Shown one piece after another: positions 40,764 through 50,407 of a stretch of 64,000 bases of DNA. The stretch's first letter is position 1; the number at the start of each line of letters is the position of its first letter. The notes under the pieces are model-generated. The model was not told the origin of the DNA. It did no database searches and was given only the letters and a program-made list of their open reading frames with translations. The DNA comes from Halieaceae bacterium (GTDB taxonomy: Bacteria; Pseudomonadota; Gammaproteobacteria; Pseudomonadales; Halieaceae), in contig JANQLM010000006.1 in assembly GCA_028280635.1 (NCBI GenBank), positions 1 through 64,000 of the forward strand, given 5' to 3'. The position numbers and the translations under genes were made by a program.

Positions 40764-42191
40764 TCAGGTGAGCAGGCTGTCGCCGTAGTCCAGCAGGGCG
40801 TCGAGCACTGCCTGCTGTTCGGGGGTGACGGTCGCGCTGAGTTGCTCGATGGTGGCCTGGAACTCATCCAGGGTGATGGAGGCGCCGGCTTCCGGGTCGG
40901 TGAGGTACTGGAAACGCTGCTCTTCCCACTGGGCGCGTTCGGCGTAATTGAGGCTGTCCGGGAAGTTCCTGGCGCGGTAGCGGAACAGCATTTCCGGTAA
41001 CCGGGTATCCTCGAACACGAAGGACTCCTGGGCCAGTTCTGCGGCGCTTGCCGCCCGGGCGCGGTCCATCGAGCGACGATCCGCGTCGCTGAAAAACCCG
41101 CCACTGTAGAGCATGCGATCCGGGTCGGTGATAGCGGGCAACTGGCGGTTGGCATACAGCGCCTGCAGCTTTGCCGTCAGGCCCGGAATGGCCAGCAGGC
41201 GCGCGCGGTGAGCGCGACACCGCTCCACATCCATGCCCAGCCGCTCGGCGGTGGCGGCGTCCAGCAATTTCGGGGTGGCAACAATCGGCGCACGGTTGAT
41301 GTGGATGCTCTTGATTCCCGGGCGTTCCACGCCCTCGGGAAGCTCCGCGGCCGGACAGAACAGCCGGCTGGCCAGCGCTTCTGCGCTAAGCTCTTCCAGG
41401 CAGGCCGGATCCGCCCCCAGGTCGAAGCAGATGATCTCGTTTTTGTTGACCGGGTGCCGCGCCAGCGGCGCCACCAGGGCGATGTTGTTGCGGTCGGTGC
41501 CGAACATGCCGGACACATGCAGCACCGGTTTCGCCTGCTCCATGTCAAGCTGCGCCAGCACGAACTGCTTGTTGCGGAGCTGCAGGGCGTAGTCGAACAG
41601 CCGCGGCTGCCGGTCGCGGATCAATCTGGCCATGCCGATGGTGGCCTCCACGTCCGACAGGGCATCGTGGGCGGCCTCGTGGCCGATGCCATTGGCGGCA
41701 GTGAGTTTTTCCAGCCGGAAGCTGGGTCTGCCGTCCTCTCCCAATGGCCATTCAATGCCTTCCGGACGCAGGGCGTGGGTGAGGCGCACCACGTCGATCA
41801 GGTCCCAGCGCGAGTTGCCGCTCTTCCATTCCCGTGCATAGGGGTCGAAGAAGTTGCGGTACAGGGTGTAGCGGGTCACCTCGTCGTCAAAGCGAATGCT
41901 GTTGTAGCCGACACCGCAGGTGCCAGGCCGTGCCAGCTCGTCGTAAATGCGCGCGATAAACTCGCACTCGGGAAGGCCGTCAGCGAGGGCCTGCTGGGGC
42001 GTAATACCGGTGACCAGGCAGGCTTCCGGGTGGGGCAGCACATCCCGGGCGGGGGCTGAATAGAGCATCAGCGGTTCGCCGATGATATTGAGCTCGGTAT
42101 CCGTGCGCAGGCCGGCAAACTGCACCGGGCGATCCCGGCTGGGATCGACGCCGAAGGTCTCGTAGTCGTGCCAGTAAAAGCTGTCAGCCAT
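40764..42191 (-). CDS. sbcB: Exodeoxyribonuclease I
   Basis: 475 residues. The DnaQ-type nuclease has Exo I DYETFG (Asp and Glu near residues 9-11), Exo II GYNSIRFDDEVTRY and Exo III HDALSDVEATIGMARLI. An SH3-like domain and a helical C-terminal domain follow. It degrades single-stranded DNA 3' to 5' in mismatch repair and recombination. Length is near the E. coli enzyme. Confidence 0.96.
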   Translation of the reverse strand: MADSFYWHDYETFGVDPSRDRPVQFAGLRTDTELNIIGEPLMLYSAPARDVLPHPEACLVTGITPQQALADGLPECEFIARIYDELARPGTCGVGYNSIRFDDEVTRYTLYRNFFDPYAREWKSGNSRWDLIDVVRLTHALRPEGIEWPLGEDGRPSFRLEKLTAANGIGHEAAHDALSDVEATIGMARLIRDRQPRLFDYALQLRNKQFVLAQLDMEQAKPVLHVSGMFGTDRNNIALVAPLARHPVNKNEIICFDLGADPACLEELSAEALASRLFCPAAELPEGVERPGIKSIHINRAPIVATPKLLDAATAERLGMDVERCRAHRARLLAIPGLTAKLQALYANRQLPAITDPDRMLYSGGFFSDADRRSMDRARAASAAELAQESFVFEDTRLPEMLFRYRARNFPDSLNYAERAQWEEQRFQYLTDPEAGASITLDEFQATIEQLSATVTPEQQAVLDALLDYGDSLLT

Positions 42192-42227
42192 GCGCCCCTC
42201 CCTGGGCCCGGCGTCCCCGCTGGTCGA

Positions 42228-43751
42228 TCAAATCAACTCCAGGGCCTGTTCCTCGATCTTCGCTTTCCAGATGGCCGGGCCGGTCTTGTGCACGGATTCA
42301 CCGTTGACGTCGACAGCCACGGTGACCGGCATATCCTTCACCTCGAACTCGTAGATGGCCTCCATCCCCAGCTCCGGGAAGGCGACGACCTTGGCTTCGG
42401 TAATGGCCTTGGAGACCAGGTAAGCGGCACCGCCCACCGCCATTAGATAGGTGGCCCGATGCTTCTTGATGGCTTCGAGGCCGGTGGGCCCGCGCTCGGC
42501 CTTGCCGATCATGCCCATCAGGCCGGTCTTTTCGAGGATGAAGTCGGTGAACTTGTCCATGCGCGTGGCCGTGGTCGGGCCGGCCGGGCCCATGACCTCG
42601 TCGCGCACCGGATCCACTGGGCCCACGTAGTAGATGAAGCGGTCCTGCAGATCCACCTCGGCGGGCAGGCCCTCCCCGCTTTCGATCAGCTCCTTGATTT
42701 TCTTGTGGGCGGCGTCGCGACCGGTCAGCATCTTGCCGGACAGCAGCAGGGTGTCGCCGGGCTGCCAGCTGGCCATCTCTTCGCGGGTGACGGTATCGAG
42801 ATTGACGCGGCGCACGCCCTCACCCACCTCCCAGGTGATGTCAGGCCAGTCGTCCAGGCTGGGCGGCGTCTGCAGCGCCGGGCCGCTGCCATCCAGCACA
42901 AAATGCGCGTGGCGGGTGGCGGCGCAGTTGGGAATCATGGCCACCGGCAGCGAGGCGGCGTGGGTGGGGTAGTCCTTGATCTTGACGTCGACCACAGTGG
43001 TCAGGCCACCGAGGCCCTGGGCACCGATGCCCAGCTTGTTGACCGCATCCATGATCTCCAGGCGCAGTTCCTCGACTCGGTTGGACGGGCCGCGCTGGCG
43101 CAGCTCCTGGATATCCACGGGCTCCATCAGGGATTCCTTGGCCAGTACCGCGGCTTTCTCCGCGGTGCCGCCAATACCAATACCCAGCATGCCCGGCGGG
43201 CACCAGCCGGCACCCATGGTGGGCACGGTTTTGACCACCCAGTCAACAATGCTGTCAGAGGGGTTGAGCATCACCAGCTTGGACTTGTTCTCGGAACCGC
43301 CGCCCTTTGCCGCCACCTGGACATCAACGGTGTCACCCTCCACGACCTCCATATGAATCACCGCGGGCGTGTTGTCCCTGGTGTTCTTGCGGGCGCCCGC
43401 CGGGTCGTCGAGGATGGAAGCGCGCAAAATGTTATCGGGATTCAGATAAGCGCGGCGAACGCCTTCGTTCACCATGTCCGCCACCGACATGTCCGCCTCC
43501 CACTGTACGTTCATGCCAATTTTCAGAAACACCGTGACGATACCCGTGTCCTGGCAGATCGGACGATGGCCCTGGGCGCACATCCGCGAGTTGATCAGTA
43601 TCTGCGCCATGGCGTCCCTGGCGGCGGGATTCTGCTCCATCTCGTAGGCCTGGTGTACAGCCTGGATGTAGTCCAGCGGGTGATAGTAGGAAATGAACTG
43701 CAGGGCGTCTGCCATGCTGTCGATTAAATCGTCCTGGCGGATAACCGTCAT
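42228..43751 (-). CDS. Class I fumarate hydratase
   Basis: 507 residues; the iron-sulfur enzyme converts fumarate to malate. Candidate cluster cysteines are Cys66 (ICQDTGIV), Cys184 (GWCPPG) and Cys276 (NCAATRHAHF). The C-terminal beta domain shows LLLSGKMLTGRDAAHKK and GPAGPTTATRMDKF. The single chain corresponds to FumA/FumB. The ATG at 43751 begins the conserved region; 74 further codons upstream are not plausible. Class I enzymes are oxygen-sensitive; no class II gene is seen here. Confidence 0.94.
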   Translation of the reverse strand: MTVIRQDDLIDSMADALQFISYYHPLDYIQAVHQAYEMEQNPAARDAMAQILINSRMCAQGHRPICQDTGIVTVFLKIGMNVQWEADMSVADMVNEGVRRAYLNPDNILRASILDDPAGARKNTRDNTPAVIHMEVVEGDTVDVQVAAKGGGSENKSKLVMLNPSDSIVDWVVKTVPTMGAGWCPPGMLGIGIGGTAEKAAVLAKESLMEPVDIQELRQRGPSNRVEELRLEIMDAVNKLGIGAQGLGGLTTVVDVKIKDYPTHAASLPVAMIPNCAATRHAHFVLDGSGPALQTPPSLDDWPDITWEVGEGVRRVNLDTVTREEMASWQPGDTLLLSGKMLTGRDAAHKKIKELIESGEGLPAEVDLQDRFIYYVGPVDPVRDEVMGPAGPTTATRMDKFTDFILEKTGLMGMIGKAERGPTGLEAIKKHRATYLMAVGGAAYLVSKAITEAKVVAFPELGMEAIYEFEVKDMPVTVAVDVNGESVHKTGPAIWKAKIEEQALELI

Positions 43752-43867
43752 GAAACTTGCTCTCGCTTGGCCTCGGGAAAGGGCAAATATTGTACAACCA
43801 ACCGCCCCCTGAAGGGGGACAATGGGGGAGGATTTGCCACCCTGGGCGGGCAGCTCCAGATATCGCG

Positions 43868-44629
43868 CTATTGCGCTCCGGGCGCGCTGGAGGGTGCGGC
43901 GCCCATGCTCTGGCGCAGCTGGATCAGGCTCTGATTGACCTGCTTGCGGAAACCGTCCACCGAGGCCTGCCACTCTTCGGTGGTATCCATGCGTTTCTGT
44001 ACCCGTGCCAGCTCCAGGGTGGCGCGACTGACGTCGTCCCCCAGCCGCTCCAGCAGGGCCTGGTTGGCATCCGCGGTGGTAATCAGGCGCTCCAGGTCGC
44101 CGGCGACGGCGCGCAGTTTCTGGATATCTGAGCCCAGTGCCTGCAGCTGCTGCGAATAGGCGCTGTCGGTCTGGGTCAGGGTAGCGACTGTGCTGTTCAG
44201 GTTGTCGCGGCTCTTCTCGAGCTCGGCAATGGCGGCCTTGTTGCGACGCCAGGCCGACGCCCAGAGCTTGTCGACTTCCGAGTAGAGCTCCTTGATCTTC
44301 ACGGCCATGGCGGCCGCGGACTGGTTCATGCCCTCATCGGTGTCAGACAGGCGATCTTCCAGGTCACTGATGCGCGACTCATATTGCGCCATCAACTGCT
44401 CAGAAGCATCCAGCTCCTGCTGGAGCTGCCAGGCCCAGGCACAGGCGACACCCGCCACGGCCAGCGATACCGCAATAAACAGGCGAGCCAGCAAACCCGT
44501 ACCGCCACCGGACGGCGAATTCGAGGGCCGACGCCGGTCTCCCTTGCGAGCGGTCTGACGCGCCACCACTTCATCCCGAGCCGGTACGATTGGCGGGATG
44601 GAGCCGATTTTGCTGTCGTCTTTACTCAT
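43868..44629 (-). CDS. Membrane-anchored coiled-coil protein, function unknown
   Basis: 253 residues. A charged cytoplasmic start (about 1-45) is followed by one transmembrane helix (LLARLFIAVSLAVAGVACAWAW) and a long coiled coil: QQELDASEQLMAQYESRISDLEDRL and further heptads to about 235. It ends in a short Ala/Ser/Pro-rich tail. The topology suggests a periplasmic coiled coil. No family is recognised. It lies 116 bases upstream of the fumarase gene on the same strand. Confidence 0.65.
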   Translation of the reverse strand: MSKDDSKIGSIPPIVPARDEVVARQTARKGDRRRPSNSPSGGGTGLLARLFIAVSLAVAGVACAWAWQLQQELDASEQLMAQYESRISDLEDRLSDTDEGMNQSAAAMAVKIKELYSEVDKLWASAWRRNKAAIAELEKSRDNLNSTVATLTQTDSAYSQQLQALGSDIQKLRAVAGDLERLITTADANQALLERLGDDVSRATLELARVQKRMDTTEEWQASVDGFRKQVNQSLIQLRQSMGAAPSSAPGAQ

Positions 44630-44676
44630 ACTGCCTGAAGAGATTGTCTCAGCTTGTCAGCGCGTGGGATGAGAAC

Positions 44677-44698
44677 CGGGCCGGGATTCCCCGGCCCG
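44677..44698 (-). terminator. Intrinsic terminator of the PuuD-like gene
   Basis: CGGGCCGGG and CCCGGCCCG form a 9-bp stem around a 4-base loop, 12 bases past the stop. On the minus strand it is followed by GTTCTC, so the T-tract is weak. Confidence 0.6.
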
Positions 44699-44709
44699 AA
44701 CTGAGATGA

Positions 44710-45333
44710 TTACACCAAGGCCAGAACTGCCCACATAACGCCAACCAGGACAACGCTGCAGTGAATGACGCCTTTGACGCTGGCCATCGGGCCCATTTTG
44801 CCGAACAGGGCATTCAGCTCGAGGAGAACAATAAGGCCCATCATGATGCCAACACCGGTAGCGCTGGGGGCGATGCCGGAGTGCCCGGTGCCAAACATGC
44901 CAAGCAGCATGGGGCCCGAGAACAGCGTATTGGTTCTGGAAGCCAGGCCGGCCTTGGCGGCGGCTGCGGGGCCATCACCTTCTTTCATACCCAGTACAAT
45001 TTGCTGATTGGGCCAAATCACCAACCAGACGTTCAGGAACATAAAGGTACCCGCCAGCGCGCCTGTCCAGATCCACCCAAAGCCTGCAAAGCTTGAATAG
45101 GCCTTGAGGTAGTGGAGCAGGTAAAGACCGGTCAGGAAGGTGAACATCGCACCCCAACGGAACCACCAAAGGGCGCGCGGAGCGAGCTTCTTCATGGCGT
45201 CCGACTTGGCATCAGCTTCCGCTTCCTTGAAGTACTCGGTTTGCACAAAGTTGAAGTAATAGAGCATACCGATCCATGTGATCCCGAAGATCACGTGGGC
45301 CCAGCGAAAAAGAAATCCAATAGCAAGTTCCAT
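44710..45333 (-). CDS. Urate hydroxylase PuuD-like membrane protein
   Basis: 207 residues with about 5-6 transmembrane helices. The opening LAIGFLFRWAHVIFGITWIGMLYYFNFVQTEYFK and the following WFRWGAMFTFLTGLYLLHYL resemble the membrane domain of PuuD (Urate_ox_N), where histidines may bind haem (RWAHVIF, LLHYL, GTGHSG). The C-terminal cytochrome c domain of full PuuD is absent. AAGGAG lies 7 bases before the ATG at 45333. No purine-degradation gene is nearby, so the substrate is open. Confidence 0.7.
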   Translation of the reverse strand: MELAIGFLFRWAHVIFGITWIGMLYYFNFVQTEYFKEAEADAKSDAMKKLAPRALWWFRWGAMFTFLTGLYLLHYLKAYSSFAGFGWIWTGALAGTFMFLNVWLVIWPNQQIVLGMKEGDGPAAAAKAGLASRTNTLFSGPMLLGMFGTGHSGIAPSATGVGIMMGLIVLLELNALFGKMGPMASVKGVIHCSVVLVGVMWAVLALV

Positions 45334-45485
45334 AGGTTCGCTCCTTAACAAGAGAAAAAATTCTTATAAATCTGCCGCCTCACCGAAGCGCATCTGCTGG
45401 CTCCGAGACCCTGAGAACTCAGGACCTGAAGAGCACAACCAGCAACCGGGCGGGGGCCTTCGTTGCGCGTCATTTTAATTGGCTT

Positions 45486-45578
45486 TAACTCTGAGCGGAA
45501 GCGAATTCGCCCGATGGCAGCCGCTCGCCGGCAGCCTTGCCGATAAATGAAAAAGCCCCACAAATGCGGGGCTTTTAT
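45486..45578 (+). ncRNA. Candidate small RNA or premature-termination leader upstream of sodB
   Basis: Successive structures on the plus strand: GAGCGG/CCGCTC (45493-45498 with 45521-45526) enclosing the palindrome GCGAATTCGC, then CGGCA-GCCT-TGCCG (45529-45542), then a strong terminator. TTTAAT at 45474-45479 could be a -10 box, but I see no convincing -35. The terminator is symmetric, so the opposite strand is also possible. Confidence 0.3.
45551..45576 (+). terminator. Strong intrinsic terminator in the sodB upstream region
   Basis: AAAAGCCCC and GGGGCTTTT pair over 9 bp, followed by ATTGTTT on the plus strand and by CATTT after TTTTT on the minus strand. No annotated gene ends here, so it should terminate a transcript that is not otherwise explained. 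Confidence 0.85.
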
Positions 45579-45747
45579 TGTTTCCTCCATGATTCTTCTT
45601 GGTCACTAGCCCTCGGTGTTTATACACCTGAGCTGCCTTTGTTAAACCTGATCGAAACACTTGATCGATAGGATGGGAGCGTACGTATCAGCACACAGAA
45701 TCAGTTTCTGTCCGACATATCGACGTTTTATCGCAAGGAGCACCCCC

Positions 45748-46329
45748 ATGGTTTTCGAACTGCCGGCACTGCCTTACGCCCGCGACGCACTGGCGCCGCA
45801 CATCTCCGAAGAGACCCTCGACTTCCACTACGGCAAGCACCACGCCGCCTATGTCGACAAACTCAATGCCGCTATCGAGAGCACCGACCTCGCTGAGCAA
45901 TCCCTGGAAGCCATCATCAAGAGCAGCGACGGCGGCCTGTTCAACAACGCCGCACAGATCTGGAACCACACGTTCTACTGGCACAGCCTCAGCCCCGAGG
46001 GCGGCGGCGATCCGGAAGGCGCCCTGGCCGATGCCATCACGGCCTCATTCGGTTCCGCAGCGGAGTTCAAGGATCAGTTCAATGCCGCGGCGGTGGGCAA
46101 CTTCGGCTCCGGCTGGACCTGGCTGGTGCAGAACGCCGATGGCAGCCTGGCGATCGTCAACACCGACGACGCCGAAACCCCGCTCACCGATGAGGGCGTC
46201 ACCCCCCTGCTGACCTGCGATGTGTGGGAACACGCCTATTACATCGACTACCGCAATGCCCGCCCCAGCTACCTGGAAGCCTTCTGGGCGCTTGTTAACT
46301 GGGACTTCGCGACCGCCAACATGGTTTAA
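45748..46329 (+). CDS. sodB: Iron superoxide dismutase
   Basis: 193 residues. Metal ligands are His27 (FHYGKHH), His74 (WNHTFYW), Asp158 and His162 (DVWEHAYY). [14 protein letters not shown] is characteristic of the iron type. It removes superoxide in the cytoplasm. AAGGAG lies upstream of the ATG at 45748, and homology starts at [11 protein letters not shown], so an earlier start at 45661 is rejected. It is followed by a bidirectional terminator. Confidence 0.96.
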   Translation: MVFELPALPYARDALAPHISEETLDFHYGKHHAAYVDKLNAAIESTDLAEQSLEAIIKSSDGGLFNNAAQIWNHTFYWHSLSPEGGGDPEGALADAITASFGSAAEFKDQFNAAAVGNFGSGWTWLVQNADGSLAIVNTDDAETPLTDEGVTPLLTCDVWEHAYYIDYRNARPSYLEAFWALVNWDFATANMV

Positions 46330-46372
46330 GCCCCTGTAGGCAGTTACCCGCCCCGCTACGCGGAAATAAGCC

Positions 46373-46402
46373 AAAAAAAAGCCCCGCTATTGCGGGGCTT
46401 TT
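46373..46402. terminator. Bidirectional terminator between sodB and groL
   Basis: A8GCCCCGC and GCGGGGCTTTT pair over 11 bp around TATT, with A- and T-runs on the two sides. It serves sodB on the plus strand and groL on the minus strand. Confidence 0.9.
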
Positions 46403-46423
46403 CCGTTTCAGGCGCCGGTCGGC

Positions 46424-48079
<1,656 letters not shown>

Positions 48080-48115
48080 TTACCAGTAAATAAGTTTGAT
48101 CTGTTGACGGGCCGC

Positions 48116-48406
48116 TTATTCGACGACGGCGAAAATTTCGCTCTCGCCCATGATGATCAGCTCTTCGCCGTCCACTTCGATGGTGTTGCTGCCGGCGTAC
48201 TGGCCGAAGACCACCTTGTCACCGACCTTCACGGCCAGCGGGCGGGTTTCGCCGTTATCAAGAACCTTGCCTTCGCCAACGGCGACGACTTCACCCTGGT
48301 TGGGCTTCTCCTTGGCGGAGCCGGGCAGCACGATGCCTCCGGCCGTGGTTTCTTCCTCTTCCTTACGACGGATTACTACACGGTCGTACAACGGACGGAT
48401 ATTCAT
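48116..48406 (-). CDS. groES: 10 kDa co-chaperonin GroES
   Basis: 96 residues, the standard length. [34 protein letters not shown] shows the mobile loop that contacts GroEL. It leads the groES-groL operon, with a sigma-70 promoter and CIRCE operator upstream. Confidence 0.98.
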   Translation of the reverse strand: MNIRPLYDRVVIRRKEEEETTAGGIVLPGSAKEKPNQGEVVAVGEGKVLDNGETRPLAVKVGDKVVFGQYAGSNTIEVDGEELIIMGESEIFAVVE

Positions 48407-48547
48407 CTGATTTACTCTCCAAATGACGGTTTGTTATGCCGAAGATCCGCGGAAACCCGCCGAATCTGCCGGTTGCACGCTGTTCTGGGGACAGAAACGG
48501 CGAATTCAACCCTGAATTGGCACTTTTAAGGGGAGAGTGACAAAAAA

Positions 48548-48574
48548 TTAGCACTCTCCTTCAGGGAGTGCTAA
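48548..48574 (-). promoter_or_regulatory. CIRCE operator (HrcA site) of groESL
   Basis: TTAGCACTC-N9-GAGTGCTAA matches the CIRCE consensus at every position. It directly follows the -10 box, covering the expected transcription start, as in HrcA-repressed operons. The hrcA gene is not in the window. Confidence 0.95.
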
Positions 48575-48601
48575 TCATAGTCACGAAATGTTTCAGGTCA
48601 A
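48574..48601 (-). promoter_or_regulatory. Sigma-70 promoter of groESL
   Basis: On the minus strand TTGACC (48596-48601), a 16-base spacer and TATGAT (48574-48579). The -10 touches CIRCE. I see no sigma-32 consensus here, unlike at clpB. Confidence 0.8.
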
Positions 48602-48649
48602 GGGGGCGGAGAGGTTCGCCGGCGGGCCCCTCCGAGGGGCGCACCCGCC

Positions 48650-49129
48650 TCAATCGCGGGGGTCGCGATCCTCTACCCGCTGGAAATCGCCCTCGATGGT
48701 GACACGGTCGCTCGGGGAATCGGGCTCGCGGGGAGCGCCCTGGGCGCGGTACTCGGTACGGAACGTGGCCTGGCTGCGGTAGCGAGCGGGGGCGATGCCC
48801 AGCAGGCCGCGCCGCAGCGGGCCAACCAGCACAACCAGCGCCAGGGTGTCGGTAACCAGCCCTGGCACCATCAGCAGAAAACCGGCAGTCACCACCGCCA
48901 GGTCGTCGCCGAGGAAGCGCGGCGTGATAAGGCCGCCTTCCGTATTCTGGTGGGCGGCATCCCGCTGGGCCTGACGAATCATATTGAGGCCCTGGCGGCG
49001 GATCATGCTCATTCCCAGCACAATGCCCAACACCACCCAGCCCACCGCCAGCAGCGGACTGGTGGCCGCGCCCAGCTCAATCAGGGTCCACAGTTCGAAG
49101 AACGGGAACAGCAGGAAAAACCATTGCAT
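48650..49129 (-). CDS. fxsA: FxsA family membrane protein
   Basis: 159 residues. The N-terminal membrane part [47 protein letters not shown] and [22 protein letters not shown] are the FxsA signature. The soluble tail is charged. FxsA is known for easing F-exclusion of phage T7 when overproduced; its normal role is unclear. It neighbours groESL, as in E. coli. The ATG at 49129 fits homologues better than 49204. Confidence 0.9.
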   Translation of the reverse strand: MQWFFLLFPFFELWTLIELGAATSPLLAVGWVVLGIVLGMSMIRRQGLNMIRQAQRDAAHQNTEGGLITPRFLGDDLAVVTAGFLLMVPGLVTDTLALVVLVGPLRRGLLGIAPARYRSQATFRTEYRAQGAPREPDSPSDRVTIEGDFQRVEDRDPRD

Positions 49130-49221
49130 TACCAGACTATGGGGCCGGCTGGCCCCGCTTTCAACCGGGCGGCTGGGATTTTGGTGTACTATCCCCCGCC
49201 ACAATCACAGGGAGAAACAAC

Positions 49222-49983
49222 ATGGATTTGAAAGACAAGGTCATCGTGGTCACCGGTGGCGGCCAGGGCCTGGGCCGGGCCATCGCCGTCGGGCTGGCCG
49301 CGCGCGGCGCGGTACTGGCGCTGGCGGACCTCAACCAGGAGCGTCTGGATGAGACTGTTGAGCTGTGCCGGGAAGCCGGCGGTGACGGCCGCGCCTACAT
49401 CGCCAACGTGGCCTCGGAGGATGAGGTGGTGACCCTCTTCAATAGTGTCGTCGCAGATCTCGGCCGGCTGGACGGCCTGGTCAACAACGCCGGCATCCTG
49501 CGCGACGGCATGCTGGTGAAAGTAAAGGACGGCGAAATCGTCAAGAAGATGAGCCTGGCCGAGTGGCAGGCGGTAATTGATGTGAACCTGACCGGCGTAT
49601 TCCTGTGTGGTCGCGAAGCTGCCTCCCATATGATCGAGTTGGGCAACGGCGGCCTGATCATCAATATCTCCTCCGTATCCAAGGCAGGCAACATGGGGCA
49701 GACCAACTACTCCGCCGCCAAGGCCGGCGTCGCCACCATGGCGGTGAGTTGGGCCAAGGAACTGGCGCGCTTCGGGATTCGCACCGCGGCCATCGCCCCG
49801 GGCTTCGTGGGTACCGAGATGGTGGCCAGCATGAAACCGGAAGCCCTGGCCAAGATGGAAGCCCAGATTCCCCTGGGCCGGGTGGGCCAGCCGGAGGAGA
49901 TCGCCCACACGGCGGTGTTCCTGTTCGAGAACGACTACATCACCGGGCGGGTGATCGAGACCGACGGTGGCATCCGGCTTTAA
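49222..49983 (+). CDS. Short-chain dehydrogenase/reductase (FabG-like)
   Basis: 253 residues. The Rossmann motif is TGGGQGLG, followed by NNAG, the catalytic Ser in [14 protein letters not shown], and YSAAK. The C-terminal [13 protein letters not shown] is typical of classical SDRs. Asp at the end of beta-2 (LALADLN) suggests NAD(H) rather than NADP(H). An insertion near [13 protein letters not shown] is present. The substrate is unknown. The stop overlaps the alkyltransferase-like gene by 17 bases. Confidence 0.88.
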   Translation: MDLKDKVIVVTGGGQGLGRAIAVGLAARGAVLALADLNQERLDETVELCREAGGDGRAYIANVASEDEVVTLFNSVVADLGRLDGLVNNAGILRDGMLVKVKDGEIVKKMSLAEWQAVIDVNLTGVFLCGREAASHMIELGNGGLIINISSVSKAGNMGQTNYSAAKAGVATMAVSWAKELARFGIRTAAIAPGFVGTEMVASMKPEALAKMEAQIPLGRVGQPEEIAHTAVFLFENDYITGRVIETDGGIRL

Positions 49984-50323
49984 AAAGACAGCCGCGGAAA
50001 AAGCTGAGGCCGCGGAAGAGCGGCGCCAGCGCATCTGGCAGGTGATCCTGGCCATTCCCCCCGGCCGGGTCTGCAGCTACGGCGGCGTCGCCAAGCTGGC
50101 AGGGCTGGCCAACGGCGCCCGCCAGACCGCCTGGGCCCTGCGCCACCTGCCCCGGGATACGAAAATTCCCTGGTTTCGGGTGATCAACAGCCAAGGCCGT
50201 ATCGCCATGCACGAGGGTTCCCGCGGCTACCGGGAGCAGCGCAAGCGCCTCAAGGCCGAAGGGGTGACCTTCAACGAGAATGGCCGACTCAGCTCCAGGA
50301 GCTTCTGGTGGGACGGCAGCTAG
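49967..50323 (+). CDS. Alkyltransferase-like (ATL) DNA repair protein
   Basis: 118 residues with the MGMT DNA-binding fold: [25 protein letters not shown] and [11 protein letters not shown]. In place of the active-site PCHR the sequence is IPWFRV (Trp for Cys), so it cannot accept alkyl groups. ATL proteins bind O6-alkylguanine and pass the lesion to nucleotide excision repair. The start is a GTG inside the SDR gene (17-base overlap), which implies coupling. The stop codon lies at the edge of a 14-bp minisatellite. Confidence 0.88.
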   Translation: MASGFKKTAAEKAEAAEERRQRIWQVILAIPPGRVCSYGGVAKLAGLANGARQTAWALRHLPRDTKIPWFRVINSQGRIAMHEGSRGYREQRKRLKAEGVTFNENGRLSSRSFWWDGS

Positions 50324-50407
50324 GTGCGGCCGGCTAGGCGCGGCCGGCCAGGCACGGCCGGCGAGGTGCGGCCGGCGAGGCGTAGCCAGCGAGATTCGAC
50401 CGGCTAG
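50324..50407. repeat. 14-bp tandem repeat, six copies
   Basis: Six units of 14 bases, roughly G-Y-G-CGGCCGGC-NAG. The first four differ at few positions and the last two (50380-50407) are more diverged. It fills the space between the converging ATL and ampG genes; the ATL TAG is just before unit 1, and the ampG stop (CTA on this strand) is in unit 6. Confidence 0.9.

Larger units (their letters stand above)
45334..45747. other. Divergent gap with structured segment and terminator
   Basis: This gap of 414 bases separates the PuuD-like gene from sodB. CCTGAG-AA-CTCAGG (45410-45423) is a perfect dyad, 77 bases upstream of the PuuD-like start. A run of hairpins ending in an intrinsic terminator occupies 45493-45576 and is listed separately. 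No protein gene is evident. Confidence 0.5.
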
